5,949 nt of DNA from Acidimicrobiia bacterium (GTDB lineage: Bacteria; Actinomycetota; Acidimicrobiia; Acidimicrobiales; Ilumatobacteraceae): assembly GCA_013811855.1 (NCBI GenBank), contig JACCUL010000002.1:1-5949 (forward strand). The letters run 5' to 3'. The position numbers and the translations under genes are program-made. This document shows, piece after piece, positions 5,838-5,949 of the stretch. Under the pieces are notes generated by a model, which was not told the DNA's origin, searched no databases, and saw only the letters and a program-made list of their open reading frames with translations. Every line of letters starts with the position of its first letter. The stretch's first letter is position 1.

Positions 5838-5949
5838 GACGTCGCGACGAGGGCGGGCAGTCGGCGGGGCCGGAGATGATGGTGCTGCTGGTGTTCGCCC
5901 TGGCCGCGTGGGCCGCGTTGGCGTGGTTCGGCCGGCTCAACTCCACCGC
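5834..5949 (+). CDS. Second TadE/TadF-like pseudopilin, 5' part
   Basis: GTG 5834 forms a GTGA overlap with the tadE stop, and an AAGGAAGG sequence at 5814-5821 lies 12 nt upstream. Thirty-eight codons are visible before the window ends. The product starts with a short basic leader (RRRDEGG), then QSAGPE (9-14) and a hydrophobic helix (about 15-32), followed by FGRLNST. This is the architecture of TadE/TadF-type minor pilins, and the leader-helix junction aligns with that of the upstream tadE product (G-x-x-A-G-x-E in both). Two or three consecutive TadE/TadF/TadG-like genes are common at the end of Tad operons. The missing C-terminus prevents a finer call. Confidence 0.72.
   Translation, partial: MRRRDEGGQSAGPEMMVLLVFALAAWAALAWFGRLNST

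Overview
The window is a tightly packed, single-strand (+) gene cluster from a very GC-rich bacterium. Third codon positions are almost always G or C, GTG starts are frequent (four of the seven visible starts) and TGA is the commonest stop. Composition, gene order and the style of the proteins point to an actinomycete-type genome (Actinomycetota, possibly an Acidimicrobiia-like lineage; this is an inference). No outer-membrane secretin is visible, which fits a monoderm, but the cluster continues past both window ends.

The cluster encodes a Tad/Flp-type (type IVc) pilus or type II-like secretion machine. From left to right: the 3' end of a Trp-rich, probably exported beta-sandwich protein (1-579); a membrane-anchored SAF-domain protein resembling CpaB/RcpC (579-1241); a MinD/ParA-fold protein in the TadZ/CpaE position whose P-loop lysine is replaced by valine (1238-2005); the hexameric motor ATPase TadA/CpaF (2002-3375); the paired inner-membrane platform proteins TadB (3375-4250) and TadC (4247-5155); a 77-residue single-span protein in the position of the pilin (5171-5404); a TadE-like pseudopilin (5367-5837); and the start of a second pseudopilin-like protein that runs off the right edge (5834-5949).

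All genes except one overlap the gene before them (TGATG, ATGA, GTGA, TAGTG, ATGA, a 38-nt overlap, GTGA), so the whole stretch reads as one translationally coupled operon. The exception is the 77-residue gene, which follows a 15-nt gap carrying a strong AGGAG ribosome-binding site; it is probably translated independently and at a higher level, as expected for a major structural subunit. In the working model TadA powers assembly on the TadB/TadC platform, the TadZ-like protein positions the machine, the SAF protein and the exported protein act at or outside the membrane, and the small protein plus the two TadE-like proteins form the fibre or its tip.

The machine family is known, so this is not a new system outright. 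The unusual points are the degenerate ATPase site of the TadZ-like protein, the pilin candidate lacking a class III leader, a G-x-x-A-G-x-E processing-site-like motif shared by both pseudopilins, and divergent catalytic-box residues in TadA. There is no non-coding stretch longer than 15 nt, and I see no RNA gene, mobile element, CRISPR array, promoter or terminator.
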